This document shows positions 1 through 8,446 of a stretch of 64,000 nt of DNA, one piece after another. Position numbers and translations under genes: made by a program. The notes beneath the pieces were generated by a model. It did no database searches and was not told the origin of the DNA. It was given only the letters and a program-made list of their open reading frames with translations. Source of the stretch: Bradyrhizobium sp. (lineage in GTDB: Bacteria; Pseudomonadota; Alphaproteobacteria; Rhizobiales; Xanthobacteraceae); contig NZ_JALHLP010000003.1 of the NCBI RefSeq assembly GCF_022844465.1, positions 124,001-188,000 on the forward strand, in the 5' to 3' direction. Every line of letters begins with the position of its first letter. Position 1 is the first letter of the stretch.

Positions 1-543
1 CCGGCCGACATGGCGTTAACGTTGCGCTCGCCCGAATATCTCGATCAGGTCGCGACCATCGATTTCCTGCTGCGCACCATCCCGGATTCGCATGCCCTCG
101 TCGTCAAGGAGCATCCAGCCCAGATCGGCGCCGTTCCGGCCAGCCGCCTGTTCGAACTTGGGCGGCGTTTCGACAATTTCATCCTGCTGCCGCCGCAAAC
201 CAACAATTACGCAGTGCTTGGCCGCGCCGAGGCGGTGGTTTCGGTCAACAGCAAGTCGGGCGCCGAAGCCGTACTGCTTGGCAAGCCGGTCGTGGTGATG
301 GGAGACGCGTTTTATCGATCATGCCCCTTGGTTTTCGCAGTCGAACGCCTCAAGGATGTTCCGCAGCGGCTGCGTGAAGCGCTGCGGGCGCCGCCGTTCG
401 ATCCCGTCGATGCCGCCCCTTATTTTGAGACGGCCTGGCGGCGATCGTGGCCGGGCGAGCTTTACATCGGCGATCCGCAACAGCTCGACACCTTTTCGGC
501 TTCACTTCTTGCCGCGGTGGCCCAATCGCCGCGAGCGGAGTGA
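1..543 (+). CDS. Capsule polysaccharide biosynthesis-type protein, C-terminal part
   Basis: The reading frame is open from the first base, so this is the 3' part (about 180 residues) of a longer gene; the internal ATG at 10 is probably not the start. The segment VVKEHP, then PQTNNYAVLGRAEAVVSVNSKSG and the following 'EAVLLGKPVVVMGDAFY' resemble the C-terminal Rossmann-like half of Capsule_synth (KpsC/KpsS-like) proteins, which act in the cytoplasm on exported polysaccharide. It ends 13 nt before a glycosyltransferase, which fits an exopolysaccharide or capsule locus. The catalytic N-terminal half lies outside the window, so the exact activity cannot be told. Confidence 0.7.
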   Translation, partial: PADMALTLRSPEYLDQVATIDFLLRTIPDSHALVVKEHPAQIGAVPASRLFELGRRFDNFILLPPQTNNYAVLGRAEAVVSVNSKSGAEAVLLGKPVVVMGDAFYRSCPLVFAVERLKDVPQRLREALRAPPFDPVDAAPYFETAWRRSWPGELYIGDPQQLDTFSASLLAAVAQSPRAE

Positions 544-556
544 AAAGGAACCCGCG

Positions 557-1306
557 ATGCCGCTCGTTTCGATTATCACGCCCTCCTGGAACGTGGCTTC
601 GCTGATCGGCGAGACCATTGGATCGGTCCAGGCACAAACGATGACCGACTGGGAGTTGGTGATCGCCGACGATTGCTCGACGGACCAAACCGCCGCAGTC
701 GTCGAAGGCCGCGCCACAAGCGATCGACGCATCAGGCTGATCCGTCAGCCGCGCAACGGGGGTCCGGCGCTGGCCCGCCAGGCAGCGATCGAGCAGGCGC
801 AAGGACGATTTGTCGCTTTTCTGGATAGCGACGATCTGTGGCTGCCCGCCAAGCTCGAACGGCAGATCGCCTTCGCGCAAGCGAACCGTGCGGCGCTTAG
901 CTATACGGCCTTCCGCCGCATCGACGAAACCGGATCCGTCACCGGCCGACTGATCGAAGTACCTGCCTCGTTGAGCTACGAACAACTGCTCAAGAACACC
1001 TCGATCGCCACCTTGACCGCGATGGTCGATCGCGACGTCGCCGGCCCGATCGCCATGAAGAACGAACCTTATGATGATTTCTGTCTCTGGCTCAGCGTTC
1101 TCAAGCCTGGCCACGTCGCCCGTGGCCTGAATGAAGACCTCGCGCGCTACCGCGTCCGCGGCAGTTCGGTATCCAGCCGTCCGCTGCGCTCGGCCGGCTG
1201 GGTCTGGCACATCTACCGAAACGTCGAGCAGCTCTCGCCGATCAAGTCCGCCTGGTGCTTCTCACATTGGGCCGTACGCGCCTGGCTCAAGCGACGAGAA
1301 TTCTGA
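557..1306 (+). CDS. Family 2 glycosyltransferase
   Basis: A 249-residue GT-A fold glycosyltransferase. The N-terminus begins MPLVSIITPSWN, followed by ADDCSTD (about 37-43) and the DxD-type metal/nucleotide-sugar motif FLDSDDLW (about 88-95), all classic for GT2 enzymes. It would transfer a sugar from a nucleotide donor to a lipid-linked or nascent polysaccharide at the inner membrane; no transmembrane segment is obvious. The start at 557 is chosen because it follows AAAAGGAA and begins exactly at the conserved beta strand. It lies 13 nt after the capsule-type gene, so they are probably co-transcribed. Donor and acceptor are unknown. Confidence 0.85.
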   Translation: MPLVSIITPSWNVASLIGETIGSVQAQTMTDWELVIADDCSTDQTAAVVEGRATSDRRIRLIRQPRNGGPALARQAAIEQAQGRFVAFLDSDDLWLPAKLERQIAFAQANRAALSYTAFRRIDETGSVTGRLIEVPASLSYEQLLKNTSIATLTAMVDRDVAGPIAMKNEPYDDFCLWLSVLKPGHVARGLNEDLARYRVRGSSVSSRPLRSAGWVWHIYRNVEQLSPIKSAWCFSHWAVRAWLKRREF

Positions 1307-1508
1307 CGATGGCCCGGCCGGTGCGTGGTGGCGCGACTGCTCATAAGGACCCATGGACATCGGTATACGGTCGCGCATATGGTGTCCAGGTACCTCTCAC
1401 CTGGTCGACGGCTATTGGCGAACGAAGCCGTTGCCGATACCACTCGCCGTCCCGTGAAGGGGTCGTTGAGCGGGCCGACCGCTGCGAGTTGAACCGTTGG
1501 GAATAGCG

Positions 1509-2474
1509 ATGGCGTTTGACCGAAACTACAAGGACAGTCGAATACTTGTCACCGGCGGCGCGGGCTTCATCGGATCGCATTTGTGTGAACGGTTGCTGGC
1601 TGAAGGCGCCGAAGTGGTTTGCGCGGACAACTACTTCACCGGCAGCCGCAAGAACATCGCCCACCTGTTGTCAAATCCGATGTTCGAGGCGATCCGTCAC
1701 GATGTGACGTTTCCTTTGTACATCGAGGTCGACGCCATTTTCAACCTGGCCTGCCCGGCCTCGCCGATCCACTACCAGCGCGATCCGGTCCAGACCACCA
1801 AGACCAGCGTGCACGGTGCGATCAACATGCTTGGTCTTGCCAAGCGTCTCCGGGCCCCGATCTTTCAGGCCTCGACCAGCGAAGTGTATGGCGATCCGCT
1901 GATCCACCCTCAAACCGAGGATTATTGGGGCAATGTCAATCCGATCGGAATTCGATCGTGCTACGATGAAGGCAAGCGCTGCGCCGAAACTCTGTTTTTT
2001 GACTATTGGCGGCAACACGCGTTGCCGATCAAGGTTGCGCGCATTTTCAATACCTACGGTCCGCGGATGCAGCCCAACGACGGCAGGGTCGTTTCATCCT
2101 TCATCGTCCAAGCGCTGAAGGGCGAGCCCATCACCGTGTTCGGCGACGGCGGACAAAGCCGATCGTTCTGCTATGTCGATGACCTCGTCGAGGCCATTTC
2201 CCGGCTGATGCTGACTGACGAAGCCTGCACCGGACCGATCAACCTTGGCAACAACGCGGAATTCACGATTCTCGAATTGGCCGAGAAGGTCATCAGCTAT
2301 ACCAACTCCCGCTCACAACTCGTGTTCAAGCCGCTGCCGCAGGACGACCCGCGGCAGCGCCAGCCTGACCTTGCGAAATCGAAAGCGTTGCTGGACTGGG
2401 AACCGAAAGTTGCACTCGCCGACGGCCTCAAGGAGACGATTGCCTATTTCAAGCGCTCGCTCGAGCTGGCGTAA
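1509..2474 (+). CDS. UDP-glucuronate decarboxylase (UDP-xylose synthase), SDR family
   Basis: A 321-residue extended short-chain dehydrogenase. The NAD-binding motif GGAGFIGSH is at about 16-24, [10 protein letters not shown] carries the catalytic Ser/Thr and Glu, and SCYDEGKR has the YxxxK pair. The [15 protein letters not shown] segment is typical of UXS enzymes, which convert UDP-glucuronate to UDP-xylose in the cytosol. ATG 1509 is preferred over the in-frame TTG at 1497. About 200 bp separate it from the glycosyltransferase, and nothing is recognised in that gap. It probably supplies a nucleotide sugar for the surface polysaccharide made by the upstream genes. A dTDP-glucose dehydratase is less likely because of the UXS-type YDEGK motif. 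Confidence 0.85.
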   Translation: MAFDRNYKDSRILVTGGAGFIGSHLCERLLAEGAEVVCADNYFTGSRKNIAHLLSNPMFEAIRHDVTFPLYIEVDAIFNLACPASPIHYQRDPVQTTKTSVHGAINMLGLAKRLRAPIFQASTSEVYGDPLIHPQTEDYWGNVNPIGIRSCYDEGKRCAETLFFDYWRQHALPIKVARIFNTYGPRMQPNDGRVVSSFIVQALKGEPITVFGDGGQSRSFCYVDDLVEAISRLMLTDEACTGPINLGNNAEFTILELAEKVISYTNSRSQLVFKPLPQDDPRQRQPDLAKSKALLDWEPKVALADGLKETIAYFKRSLELA

Positions 2475-2694
2475 ACCCGGCCGACATTGCAAGCGAAACG
2501 CGCGCACCTCACCGGCTTGCCGAAATCTCCGAGGGTCCGTCGCCGGTTTGATGCCGCTCGCAGCCCAACCGAGGACTGGGGCGATATCGCATCACTCCAG
2601 GATGCCTAACAATCCGTTGGAAATTCCAGGCCAGATTGTCTAAGCCACGTTGTGGCCCTCTTTCCTAGGATCCAGAAGTAATAAGGGTGTCTCA

Positions 2695-3888
2695 ATGCCT
2701 TTCCCACGCGCCTCACAAGCCCTTTCTCGTTTCACCGTGCTTGACCTTACCCGCGTCCGCGCCGGACCGACCTGTGTGCGCCAGTTGGCGGACTGGGGCG
2801 CAAATGTCATCAAGATCGACGCGCTGATGGAAGACGCCGGCGGCGAGCAGCCCGGCGGCCCGCGGCAAGGCTCTGACTTCCAGAATTTGCACCGCAACAA
2901 GCGGGCCATGACGCTGAACCTGAAGGATCCGAAGGGCCTGGACGTGTTCAAGCGTCTGGCCGCGCAGACCGACGTCGTGGTGGAGAACTTCCGCCCCGAC
3001 GTGAAGGCAAAACTCGGCATCGATTATGAGAGCCTGCGCCAGATCAACCCGCGCATCGTCTATGGCAGCATCTCCGGCTTCGGCCAGGACGGCCCCTACC
3101 ACAAGCGGCCCGGCTTCGATCAGATCGCGCAGGGCATGGGCGGGCTGATGTCGATCACTGGCGCCCCTGGCCAGGGTCCGATGCGGGTCGGCATTCCCGT
3201 CGCCGACCTCACCTCCGGGCTGTTTTGCGCGCTTGGCATCCTGACCGCGCTGCTGGAGCGCGACGTTTCCGGCGAGGGCCAGTGGGTGCAGACCTCGCTG
3301 CTGCAGGCGCAGATCTTTATGCTGGATTTCCAGGCCGCACGCTGGCTGATGGAAAAGGACGTGGCCAGGCAGGCCGGCAACAATCATCCAACCAGCATCC
3401 CGACCGGCGTATTCAAGACTACTGACGGCTACATCAATATCGCCACCACCGGCGGACGGATCTGGGAACGTTTCGCGCAGGCGATCGGCGCCCCCGAACT
3501 CCTTACCAACCCCGACTACGCCACCGCTCCGGCGCGATCCAAGAACCGTGACGCGCTCAATGAGGCGATCGGCAAGCTCACCGAAAGGAGATCAACGGAC
3601 ACCTGGGTCAAGCAATTGAACGAGGCCGGCGTGCCCTGCGGCCCGATCTACGCGATCGACCAGATGTTCGACGACGCCCAGGTCAAGCATCTCGGCATTG
3701 CCCAACATGTGCCGAACGACGAGAACCGTCATATCCAGCTGGTGGGCCAGCCGGTGACGCTGTCGCGCACGCCCAGCAAGATGGCGGCGCGTCCGCCGGA
3801 GTTCGGCGAACAGACCGAGGAGGTACTGGCCGAGTTCGGCTTCGGCAAGGACGAGATCGCCGAGCTGCGTCAGCGCAAGGTGGTGTGA
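2695..3888 (+). CDS. Family III CoA-transferase (CaiB/BaiF)
   Basis: A 397-residue protein with family III hallmarks: the N-terminal VLDLTRVRAGPTCVRQLADWGANVIKI, split as LDLTRVRAGP and GANVIKID, then HRNKRAMTLNLKD, VVVENFRPDV, and RPGFDQIAQ with the catalytic Asp. The family moves CoA between two carboxylic acids through an aspartyl-CoA intermediate in the cytosol. ATG 2695 follows AAGGGTG; the 45 nt of open frame upstream lack a ribosome binding site. It stands alone between the polysaccharide genes and the methylthioadenosine genes, so its substrate cannot be inferred. Two paralogues lie in the window at about 41.9-43.1 and 53.5-54.7 kb. Confidence 0.9.
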   Translation: MPFPRASQALSRFTVLDLTRVRAGPTCVRQLADWGANVIKIDALMEDAGGEQPGGPRQGSDFQNLHRNKRAMTLNLKDPKGLDVFKRLAAQTDVVVENFRPDVKAKLGIDYESLRQINPRIVYGSISGFGQDGPYHKRPGFDQIAQGMGGLMSITGAPGQGPMRVGIPVADLTSGLFCALGILTALLERDVSGEGQWVQTSLLQAQIFMLDFQAARWLMEKDVARQAGNNHPTSIPTGVFKTTDGYINIATTGGRIWERFAQAIGAPELLTNPDYATAPARSKNRDALNEAIGKLTERRSTDTWVKQLNEAGVPCGPIYAIDQMFDDAQVKHLGIAQHVPNDENRHIQLVGQPVTLSRTPSKMAARPPEFGEQTEEVLAEFGFGKDEIAELRQRKVV

Positions 3889-3970
3889 GCCGGCCGCCAC
3901 GCGCCATCTATTTTCAGAAGAAGCGAGAACTTCCGGCCAACCTCGGGAGCATCCCGCCGATATATCCATA

Positions 3971-5074
3971 TCAGTGACTGGCGCTGCGCTCTAGGAACGC
4001 GCTCGCAAGCGCGGCACGCTCGGGACGGAGCAGGCCGCGTTCGGTGATCAATCCCGTGACCAGCCGGGCTGGCGTAACGTCGAAGGCGTAATTGGCCGTC
4101 GGCGAGCCATCGGGGACGACCCGCACGGTCTCGACGCGCCCATCGGCGGTGCGTCCGGTCAAGGTCGCCACCTCGTCGCCACTGCGCTGCTCGATCGGAA
4201 TCTGGGTGATGCCGTCATCGATGGTAAAGTCGATGGTGGGCGATGGCAGCGCAACATAGAACGGTATGCCGTTGTCATGGGCAGCGAGCGCCTTCAGGTA
4301 GGTGCCGATCTTGTTGCAGACATCACCATTGGCAGTCACCCGGTCGGTGCCGACGATCACGAGATCAACCATTCGGTGCTGCATCAGATGGCCGCCGGTG
4401 TTGTCAGGGATCACCGTGTGCGGGACGCCATGATGGCCGAGTTCCCATGCCGTGAGCGAGGCACCCTGATTGCGGGGTCGGGTCTCGTCGACCCAGACGT
4501 GGACGTTCAGGCCCCGGTCATGAGCAAGATAGATCGGTGCCGTCGCTGTCCCCCAATCGACGGTCGCCAGCCAGCCGGCGTTGCAATGGGTCAGGATGTT
4601 GATGGGCTCGCCAGGCTTTCTTGTCGCCGCGATCCGTTCGATCAGCGCCAGTCCGTGTCGGCCGATCTCCTGGTTGATCGCGACGTCCTGCTCGCAAATC
4701 TCAGCGGCGCGCCGGTAGGCCGCGGCGACTCGTTCGGACGGCGCCAGCGGGCGAAGCACGCGTACCATCTGCTCGAGCGCCCATTTCAGGTTAATCGCCG
4801 TCGGCCGCGCCGCCAGCAGCACGGCGTAGGCGCGATCGAGCGCCGCACCGGAAGCATCAGCGCGCATCGCGAGCGCCACGCCATAGGCAGCGGTCGCCCC
4901 GATCAGCGGGGCGCCCCGTACCAGCATGGAACGGATGGCTTCCGTTATATCCGCGGCGCTCGCCATACGCGCGACGATGAACTCGTGCGGTAAGCGCCGC
5001 TGGTCGATCGCGCCGACGGACCAGCCATCCGGTTCGAGCCAGATGCTGCGAAAATGCCGGCCATCGACCTTCAC
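3971..5074 (-). CDS. mtnA: S-methyl-5-thioribose-1-phosphate isomerase
   Basis: A 367-residue member of the eIF2B/MtnA family, full length. VRGAPLIGATAAYG (about 52-65), THCNAG with catalytic Cys164, DETRPRNQGA, and VGTDRVTANGD with catalytic Asp244 are all present. It converts 5-methylthioribose-1-phosphate to 5-methylthioribulose-1-phosphate in methylthioadenosine recycling. Its ATG overlaps the stop of mtnP by 4 nt (ATGA), so the two are translationally coupled. No mtnB, mtnC or mtnD gene of the classical methionine salvage route lies nearby; instead a class II aldolase is divergently placed at 6.0 kb, pointing to a DHAP-shunt type ending. Confidence 0.95.
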   Translation of the reverse strand: MKVDGRHFRSIWLEPDGWSVGAIDQRRLPHEFIVARMASAADITEAIRSMLVRGAPLIGATAAYGVALAMRADASGAALDRAYAVLLAARPTAINLKWALEQMVRVLRPLAPSERVAAAYRRAAEICEQDVAINQEIGRHGLALIERIAATRKPGEPINILTHCNAGWLATVDWGTATAPIYLAHDRGLNVHVWVDETRPRNQGASLTAWELGHHGVPHTVIPDNTGGHLMQHRMVDLVIVGTDRVTANGDVCNKIGTYLKALAAHDNGIPFYVALPSPTIDFTIDDGITQIPIEQRSGDEVATLTGRTADGRVETVRVVPDGSPTANYAFDVTPARLVTGLITERGLLRPERAALASAFLERSASH

Positions 5075-5946
5075 GACCGAAGCACCCTTCCGGCCACCGC
5101 ATCGAGCTTTTCGAGCAGGCGGGCGTCACGGGCTTCCGGCGCCGTGATCAAGGCGGTGTCGAGCGCGCGGTCGGAGCCGATCGGGCACGGTTCATGCTCG
5201 CGCGGGAAATCCCTGGCAAGCCGCGCCACGAGCCCTTTGGCCTTGTCAGCATTAGCGTTCAGCACGCGAATGATGTCCTGAACGGTGACGGCGTCGTGAT
5301 GGGGATGCCAGCAATCGAAATCGGTGACCATGGCGACGCTGGCGTAGCAGATTTCGGCCTCGCGCGCGAGCTTCGCCTCGGGCATGTTGGTCATGCCTAT
5401 CACCGAATAGCCCTGCGCCTTGTGGCTCAGGCTCTCGGCGAGGCTGGAAAATTGGGGGCCTTCCATGCAGACATAAGTGCCGCCCCGCAACGCGGCGATG
5501 CCCTCGGCCTTCGCGGCCGCCGCCAAGTGCACCTGCAACCGCGGCGATACTGGATGCGCCATCGAGACATGGGCGACGCAACCCTTGCCGAAAAACGAGC
5601 TGTCGCGGCGGTAGGTGAGATCAACGAACTGATCGACCAGCACGAACGTGCCGGGCGGCAGATCCTCCCTGAACGAACCGCAGGCCGAGAGCGAAACCAG
5701 ATCAGTGACCCCCGCCCGTTTCAAGACGTCGATGTTGGCGCGGTAGTTGATGTCGGAGGGCGAAAGCACATGTCCCTTACCGTGGCGCGGCAGGAACACC
5801 ATCGGCAGGCCGGCAACGACGCCGCGCGTCAAGGGCGCCGAAGGCTCGCCCCAGGGGCTGTCGATACTCTCCTGCCGGGCGTTTTCCAAGCCCGGCAAAT
5901 CGTAGATGCCGGACCCACCGATGATGCCAAGCACAGCCCGCGTCAT
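5071..5946 (-). CDS. mtnP: S-methyl-5'-thioadenosine phosphorylase
   Basis: A 291-residue purine-nucleoside-phosphorylase-fold enzyme. The N-terminus has GIIGGSGIYDLPGL, then PRHGKGHVLSPS, and the substrate-site segments MEGPQFSS and IGMTNMPEAKLAREAE follow, with VTDFDCW typical of MTA phosphorylases. It releases adenine and 5-methylthioribose-1-phosphate, the substrate of the downstream mtnA. The ATG at 5946 is chosen over an upstream in-frame ATG because GGGGAGA sits 5 nt ahead of it. It is the first gene of an mtnP-mtnA pair and is transcribed away from the class II aldolase, sharing a 90-bp intergenic region with it. Confidence 0.93.
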   Translation of the reverse strand: MTRAVLGIIGGSGIYDLPGLENARQESIDSPWGEPSAPLTRGVVAGLPMVFLPRHGKGHVLSPSDINYRANIDVLKRAGVTDLVSLSACGSFREDLPPGTFVLVDQFVDLTYRRDSSFFGKGCVAHVSMAHPVSPRLQVHLAAAAKAEGIAALRGGTYVCMEGPQFSSLAESLSHKAQGYSVIGMTNMPEAKLAREAEICYASVAMVTDFDCWHPHHDAVTVQDIIRVLNANADKAKGLVARLARDFPREHEPCPIGSDRALDTALITAPEARDARLLEKLDAVAGRVLRS

Positions 5947-6036
5947 GACGTCTCCCCGTAAGCTCATCACAGGCATGTTCGACTATACTGCGGCGCAATA
6001 ATCAAGCATTGTCCTTGGGGCAAAAGGGGGCCTGAC

Positions 6037-6687
6037 ATGCCTGCTACAGAGGACAGGGAAAAGCGCCAGTCCATCATCGACGCCTGCCAGCGGATGAATG
6101 CGCTCGGCATCAACCAGGGAACGTCGGGAAACATTAGCCTGCGCCATGGCGAAGGTATGCTGATTACGCCGACAAGTACGCCCTATGAGGCGATGCGGCC
6201 CGAGCAAATCGTCTACATGGATTTCGACGGCTCGCACGATCCGGCGCGGCGCCCGTCGAGCGAGTGGCGGATTCATCGCGACATCCTCAAGGCCCGCCCC
6301 GATGTGGCGGCCATCGTTCACGCCCATCCGCCCTACGCCACCATGCTGGCGATCATGGGCATGGAAATTCCGCCGGTGCATTACATGGTCGCCTGCGCCG
6401 GCGGCGACACCATCCGCTGCGCGCCGTACGCCACCTTCGGCACCCAGGAGCTTTCGGACCATGCCGTGCGCGCGCTGGAGGACAGGCTGGCCTGCTTGCT
6501 CGAGCATCACGGCATGATAGCGGTGGGGCCGTCGCTATCGAAGGCGATGTGGCTGGCCGTAGAGGTCGAAACCCTGGCGCGTCAATATCACGGCTGCCTG
6601 CAAATCGGCGCGCCACCGCGACTGTCGAGGGAGGAAATCGACAACGTCCGCATCCGCATGGCCGGATACGGTCACGTGGAGGAGTAG
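6037..6687 (+). CDS. Class II aldolase/adducin family protein, candidate 5-methylthioribulose-1-phosphate aldolase
   Basis: A 216-residue L-fuculose-phosphate-aldolase-like protein. GTSGN (28-32) is the phosphate site, SSEW gives the general-acid/base Glu (76), and the zinc ligands are HAH (95, 97) and a His of LEHHG (157/158). The metal site is complete, so an active lyase is expected. Related enzymes in DHAP-shunt organisms cleave methylthioribulose-1-phosphate into dihydroxyacetone phosphate and 2-methylthioacetaldehyde. The divergent mtnP-mtnA pair makes that role attractive, but it is inferred from context. L-fuculose-1-phosphate aldolase, or a MtnB-like dehydratase of the same fold, are the alternatives; the full Glu/His set favours an aldolase. 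Confidence 0.85.
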   Translation: MPATEDREKRQSIIDACQRMNALGINQGTSGNISLRHGEGMLITPTSTPYEAMRPEQIVYMDFDGSHDPARRPSSEWRIHRDILKARPDVAAIVHAHPPYATMLAIMGMEIPPVHYMVACAGGDTIRCAPYATFGTQELSDHAVRALEDRLACLLEHHGMIAVGPSLSKAMWLAVEVETLARQYHGCLQIGAPPRLSREEIDNVRIRMAGYGHVEE

Positions 6688-6700
6688 GCACTCCAGCGCG

Positions 6701-7687
6701 TTATTTCGCGACGAAGCCCGCTTCGTTCATCAGCGAGGTATTGAGCTTGTCATCCTCTTCGAGGAACTTCAGCATATCCTTGCCGGTGAGGAAAATGGGC
6801 TTCAGCGCCTGCTTCTCCATGTATTCCTTGTATTCGGGCGTCTGCGTCACCTTCTGGAACAGGTTGACGTAAAACGCCTGCTGCTCTGCCGTCACCTTGC
6901 CGGGCAGGAACATCGCGCGCAGCATCAGGTACTGCACGTCGAGCCCCTCCTCCTTGCAGGTCGGGATGTCGTTCCAGGATTGCGTCTCCGTGACCTTGGT
7001 CTTGTAGGCGATGCGCTCCTTGTCGAACACGCACAGCGCGCGGACCTGGCCGGCGCGCCAGACCTCGAGATTTTCGGAAGGATTGTTGACGTTGGCTTCG
7101 GTGTGGTTGCCGACCAGCTGCGTTGCCGCCTCGCCACCGGACTTGTAAGGTAGGTAAGAGAACTTCGCGCCGGTCTTCTGCTCCATGAACACCGTCAGCA
7201 CGTGATCCTCGCGCTTGGAGCCGGTGCCGCCCATCTTGAACGGAGCGCTCGCAGCCTTGGCGGCCGCGATGAATTCCTTCACTGTCTTGGGGCCGGCGAT
7301 ATTGTCCCACAACACGAACTGATCAAGGGCCACGACCGACACCGGAGTTAGGTCGCGCCAGTTGAAGGGAATCTTGGCCGACAGCGGCAGCATGTAGATC
7401 AGGGAATACGCGATCAAGACCTTGTTAGGATCGCCGTCGCTGGACTTCATATACATCAGCGCCTCGGCGCCGGACGCCCCGCCCTTCAGCGAGACCACCA
7501 TCGGCTGCTTCATCAGATTGTTCTTCTGGATCGCCGCCTGCATCATCCGTGCCATCTGATCCGAGGCACCGCCGGCCCCGGCGGCAACAACGATTTCGAC
7601 CGGCTTGGTCGGCTCCCAGGCGGCAAACGCCGGGGCGCCGACGATCAACGCCGTCAACGCAGCCGTGACCTTCAGGATGCGCGCCAT
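6701..7687 (-). CDS. Tripartite tricarboxylate transporter substrate-binding protein (TctC/Bug family), copy 1
   Basis: A 328-residue periplasmic binding protein with a Sec signal peptide of about 22 residues ending APAFA. The mature part starts [11 protein letters not shown] and continues [15 protein letters not shown], the Bug-family carboxylate-binding loop. It would capture an organic acid for a TctA/TctB membrane pair. ATG 7687 follows GGGGAGGGA. It is nearly the same protein, most positions identical by eye, as the TctC at 12.9-13.9 kb that sits directly beside tctB and tctA. This copy stands apart, separated by a crotonase, an aminotransferase and a lipoprotein gene, and ends 14 nt from the converging aldolase gene. 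Confidence 0.9.
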   Translation of the reverse strand: MARILKVTAALTALIVGAPAFAAWEPTKPVEIVVAAGAGGASDQMARMMQAAIQKNNLMKQPMVVSLKGGASGAEALMYMKSSDGDPNKVLIAYSLIYMLPLSAKIPFNWRDLTPVSVVALDQFVLWDNIAGPKTVKEFIAAAKAASAPFKMGGTGSKREDHVLTVFMEQKTGAKFSYLPYKSGGEAATQLVGNHTEANVNNPSENLEVWRAGQVRALCVFDKERIAYKTKVTETQSWNDIPTCKEEGLDVQYLMLRAMFLPGKVTAEQQAFYVNLFQKVTQTPEYKEYMEKQALKPIFLTGKDMLKFLEEDDKLNTSLMNEAGFVAK

Positions 7688-7908
7688 GTGTCCCTCCCCT
7701 GCGTATTGGGATCCGAAGATCCTTGCCCGCGAACCATCGCCCATCCAGGCTGGCCGCGCAACATCAAGCCTTTGACTTTGCGGCCGCGTGCTGCGGCAGT
7801 TGTTCGCAGCCGCTCGCGAGGTTCCGGTTCGATGCGATGGCTTTCCTGTTGCACGGCAGCGGATGCGCCCCTCTAATGACCGGGTTTGGGCAGATTGGAG
7901 GAGAGGTA

Positions 7909-8283
7909 ATGAGAAGCATTCTTATGGCTGTCCTGGTAGGCGCGACGGTAGTGCTCGCGGGCTGCGGGAGAGATCCGGGACCGAAGGGTGAGACCGGCCC
8001 CCAGGGCCCGGCGGGGCCGCAAGGCGCCCAGGGGATACAGGGCGTGCCCGGTCCGCAAGGGCAACAGGGGCCTCAGGGGCCGCAAGGACCGCAGGGCGCA
8101 CCCGGCGCGAAGGGCGAGCCGGGACCGGCTGGTACAACGATCAGGTCAGTGCAGGCGGACGGCCAAGTCAGTTGCGACGCGAGCGAGAACCTGGTGTCGG
8201 TGTTTTGCCCCGCCGGCGGCGCGCCCGACGGAGCCAAGTGCGGCAGCGCTCCGACCATCGGTCTCTGTCTCAAGAAGCCATAG
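7909..8283 (+). CDS. Collagen-like lipoprotein
   Basis: A 124-residue protein. A short hydrophobic signal ends in the lipobox LAGC with Cys19 as the lipidation site. It is followed by 17 uninterrupted Gly-X-Y triplets (about 24-74, for example [13 protein letters not shown]) rich in GPQ, which predicts a collagen-type triple helix. A C-terminal domain of about 50 residues holds four cysteines and could form disulfides. ATG 7909 follows the strong site GGAGGAGAGG. It is the only plus-strand gene in a minus-strand block and lies between the crotonase and tctC copy 1. Surface anchoring and trimerisation are inference from the motif; no binding partner can be named. Confidence 0.85.
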   Translation: MRSILMAVLVGATVVLAGCGRDPGPKGETGPQGPAGPQGAQGIQGVPGPQGQQGPQGPQGPQGAPGAKGEPGPAGTTIRSVQADGQVSCDASENLVSVFCPAGGAPDGAKCGSAPTIGLCLKKP

Positions 8284-8297
8284 CGCGGTGCCTAGGA

Positions 8298-8340
8298 CAT
8301 TCGCGACTGGTGAGGCGCTATGCCTACCCCGTCGCGAATG
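8298..8340. repeat. Inverted repeat with 10-bp perfect arms
   Basis: CATTCGCGAC at 8298-8307 pairs perfectly with GTCGCGAATG at 8331-8340 across a 23-nt loop, just after the lipoprotein stop. There is no T-run after the stem on either strand, so it is not a standard intrinsic terminator. It lies between two convergent genes and may act as a transcript-end structure. Confidence 0.55.
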
Positions 8341-8446
8341 CGAAAGTTAAGCCCTGATTGGCAGGCCTTGCAGGAGAACACGGTGGATGGCGGCTGCCGC
8401 GTTCCCAGCAACGGACGCCTGGGTCATCGCCGCCGCCCGTCCGCCG

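Noticed and set aside
7978..8136. Short-period nucleotide repeat that might be a CRISPR or tandem repeat
   Set aside because: The repetition is imperfect, 9 nt or shorter in unit, and encodes in-frame Gly-X-Y triplets; there are no spacers or cas genes.
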